Positions 62,479 through 64,000 of a DNA stretch of 64,000 bases are shown one piece after another. Positions within the stretch are counted from its first letter, which is position 1. Each line of letters starts with the position of its first letter. Below the pieces are notes generated by a model, which saw only the letters and a list, made by a program, of their open reading frames with translations, made no database searches and was not told where the DNA came from. The stretch covers positions 5,208,001 to 5,272,000 of the forward strand of contig NZ_CP080998.1 of assembly GCF_019645835.1 (NCBI RefSeq). The letters are read 5' to 3'. The stretch is from Mycolicibacterium holsaticum DSM 44478 = JCM 12374. GTDB taxonomy: Bacteria; Actinomycetota; Actinomycetes; Mycobacteriales; Mycobacteriaceae. Made by a program: the position numbers and the translations under genes.

Positions 62479-64000
62479 ATGGTATCCGCGGGACGTGTCA
62501 ACGAGCCGGATACTCGCATCGCAATCGTGGGCTACGCAGCGCGGTTTCCAGGTGCCGAGGACGTCGACGACTTCTGGAACCTGCTGCACGACGGCCGCGA
62601 CGCGATCTCCGAGGTGCCCCAAGACCGCTGGAAGGTCGATGATTTCTTCGATCCGGAACCGGGGACGCCGGGCAAGATCGTGACCCGCCGCGGCGGCTTT
62701 CTCGACGACCCCACCGGGTTCGACGCGCCGTTCTTCGGGATCTCCACCCGTGAGGCCAGACAGGTCGACCCGCAGCACCGGCTCCTGTTGGAGACGGCGT
62801 GGCGCGCGGTGGAGCACTCGGCCATCGCGCCCTCCGCATTAGCCGAAACCACCACCGGCGTGTTCGTCGGCCTGTCCACCCACGACTACCTGGGCATGGT
62901 CTCCGACGGGCTGAACTATCACGAGATCGAGCCCTACACGTCCATCGGATCCTCCAACGCCGCAGCGGCGGGCAGGATCAGCTACCGGCTGGGGCTGCAG
63001 GGTCCCGCAGTCGCCGTCGACACCGCCTGCAGCTCGTCGCTGGTGGCAATCCACCAGGCGTGTCAAGCACTTCGCTTAAACGAATGCGATCTCGCGCTGG
63101 CGGGCGGCGCCAATTCGCTGCTCTCGCCAGCCACCATGGTCACCTTCTCCCTGGCTCGCATGCTCGCACCCGACGGCCGCTGCAAGACCTTCGACGCGGC
63201 CGCGGACGGCTACGTGCGGGGCGAGGGTTGCGGTGTCATCGTCCTCAAGCGTCTCGACGACGCGATCCGCGACGGTGACCGGATCCGTGCCGTGATCCGG
63301 GGCAGCGCGGTCAACCAGGACGGCGCGTCTGGCGGGTTGACGGTGCCCAACGGTGTTGCCCAGAAACGCGTTATCACCGATGCGCTCAACCGCGCCGGCG
63401 TCGACCCCAGCGCCGTCGGATACCTCGAGGCGCACGGCACCGGGACATCGCTGGGCGACCCGATCGAGGCCAAGGCCGCCGGCGAGGTGTTCGGCGCGGG
63501 ACGCGACGCCGACCGTCCGCTGTTGATCGGGTCGGCGAAGACGAACATCGGGCACCTGGAGGCGGCCGCGGGCATCGCGGGCGTCATCAAGGTCATCCTG
63601 GCGCTCGAGCACACGACGCTGCCCAAGCACCTCAACTTCGAGAACCCGTCGCCGCACATCCCGTGGGACCGGCTGCCGATCGAGGTGGTGAAGGAGACCA
63701 TCCCGTGGGAACGCGACGGCGGTCCCCGTATCGCCGGGGTGAGCTCGTTCGGGTTCGCCGGCACCAACGCGCACGTGATCCTCGAAGAGGCCCCGGCAGC
63801 GCGCCAGCCGGCGGACCCTGGTCCGGTCGACGAGCCCGACGAGGCCGACGAGGCTCAGCCGTTCAGCATCCTTCCGCTGTCGGCGCGCACCCCCGGTGCC
63901 CTGATTGCGCTCGCCGATCTGTACCGCGGCTGGCTGACGAAGAATTCCGACGCCACCTTGGCCGACGTGTGCTTCACCGCCGGCGTGGGCCGTGCACATC
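62479..64000 (+). CDS. Type I polyketide synthase (3' partial, ketosynthase part)
   Basis: Starts at ATG 62479 behind AGGGAGGA and stays open to the last base, so most of the protein is outside the window. The visible 507 residues are an N-terminal ketosynthase: nucleophile Cys184 in DTACSSS, the histidines in EAHGTGTSLGDP and TNIGHLEAAAG, and SSFGFAGTNAHVILEEAP, followed by the linker toward an acyltransferase domain. Together with PapA, MmpL, FAAL, PE-PPE and Gap-like genes it should make the long methyl-branched acyl chain of a trehalose polyphleate or acyltrehalose. The large minus-strand frame under it is antisense. Confidence 0.93.
   Translation, partial: MVSAGRVNEPDTRIAIVGYAARFPGAEDVDDFWNLLHDGRDAISEVPQDRWKVDDFFDPEPGTPGKIVTRRGGFLDDPTGFDAPFFGISTREARQVDPQHRLLLETAWRAVEHSAIAPSALAETTTGVFVGLSTHDYLGMVSDGLNYHEIEPYTSIGSSNAAAAGRISYRLGLQGPAVAVDTACSSSLVAIHQACQALRLNECDLALAGGANSLLSPATMVTFSLARMLAPDGRCKTFDAAADGYVRGEGCGVIVLKRLDDAIRDGDRIRAVIRGSAVNQDGASGGLTVPNGVAQKRVITDALNRAGVDPSAVGYLEAHGTGTSLGDPIEAKAAGEVFGAGRDADRPLLIGSAKTNIGHLEAAAGIAGVIKVILALEHTTLPKHLNFENPSPHIPWDRLPIEVVKETIPWERDGGPRIAGVSSFGFAGTNAHVILEEAPAARQPADPGPVDEPDEADEAQPFSILPLSARTPGALIALADLYRGWLTKNSDATLADVCFTAGVGRAH

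Noticed and set aside
63076..63999. Minus-strand open frame at the right end
   Set aside because: It is antisense to the polyketide synthase ketosynthase, which has all active-site motifs and runs off the window.

Overview
The window is high-GC DNA from a mycobacterium, most likely a rapidly growing environmental one (Mycolicibacterium type). The evidence is the gene families: yrbE/mce importer genes, a polyketide/PapA/MmpL/FAAL lipid locus, aac(2')-I, a fused Acr3-ArsC, a CYP136-like P450, and a run of genes in the order I recall from the M. tuberculosis Rv0265c to Rv0245 region. No rRNA, tRNA, insertion sequence or CRISPR array was seen.

Layout. (1) 1-2385: a SpoIIE-type phosphatase (start outside the window), a cobalamin-binding protein with CarH-like photoreceptor motifs, and a STAS protein, all translationally coupled; this looks like a vitamin B12-dependent partner-switching module. 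(2) 2594-10864: nitrilase-family hydrolase, SDRs, and a lysG/lysE regulator-exporter pair split by an arsenic cassette (arsR, acr3-arsC), a CobW-type metallochaperone and a DHFR-like reductase. (3) 10881-18688: CYP136-like P450, Tat lipoprotein solute-binding protein, queuosine-precursor transporter, pxpB/pxpC, aac(2')-I, and the nitrite assimilation regulator/chelatase pair. (4) 18323-27076: nirBD, hsp20 with an HspR-type (HAIR) operator, a Thr-rich membrane protein, a PEP-mutase family enzyme, and the sdh operon behind a CRP-type palindrome.

(5) 27113-53198: a block of about 26 kb, visibly less GC-rich in places, holding a full mce importer operon (yrbEAB, mceA-F, plus an LpqH-like lipoprotein) and a catabolic gene set: ferredoxin, P450, two SDRs, Baeyer-Villiger monooxygenase, cyclase-family hydrolase, lipid-transfer thiolase/aldolase with a DUF35 partner, CaiB-type CoA transferase, aldehyde dehydrogenase, three acyl-CoA dehydrogenases and two FadR-like GntR regulators. 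Six copies of one near-palindromic site with core ATCC(T/A)GGAT lie at the heads of the operons in this block and I noticed none in the flanks. The simplest reading is a self-contained regulon for uptake and ring-opening breakdown of an alicyclic lipid (terpenoid, steroid-like or macrocyclic ketone). The block lies between sdhB and a Rv0245-like flavin reductase, which I recall as near neighbours in M. tuberculosis, so it looks like an insertion.

(6) 53347-64000: a 53-residue small protein, the flavin reductase, and a trehalose-polyphleate/acyltrehalose type locus: Gap-like membrane protein, PE-PPE domain acyltransferase, FAAL, MmpL, PapA, and the start of a large polyketide synthase running off the right edge.

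All functions are read from motifs and remembered family features; no database search was run.
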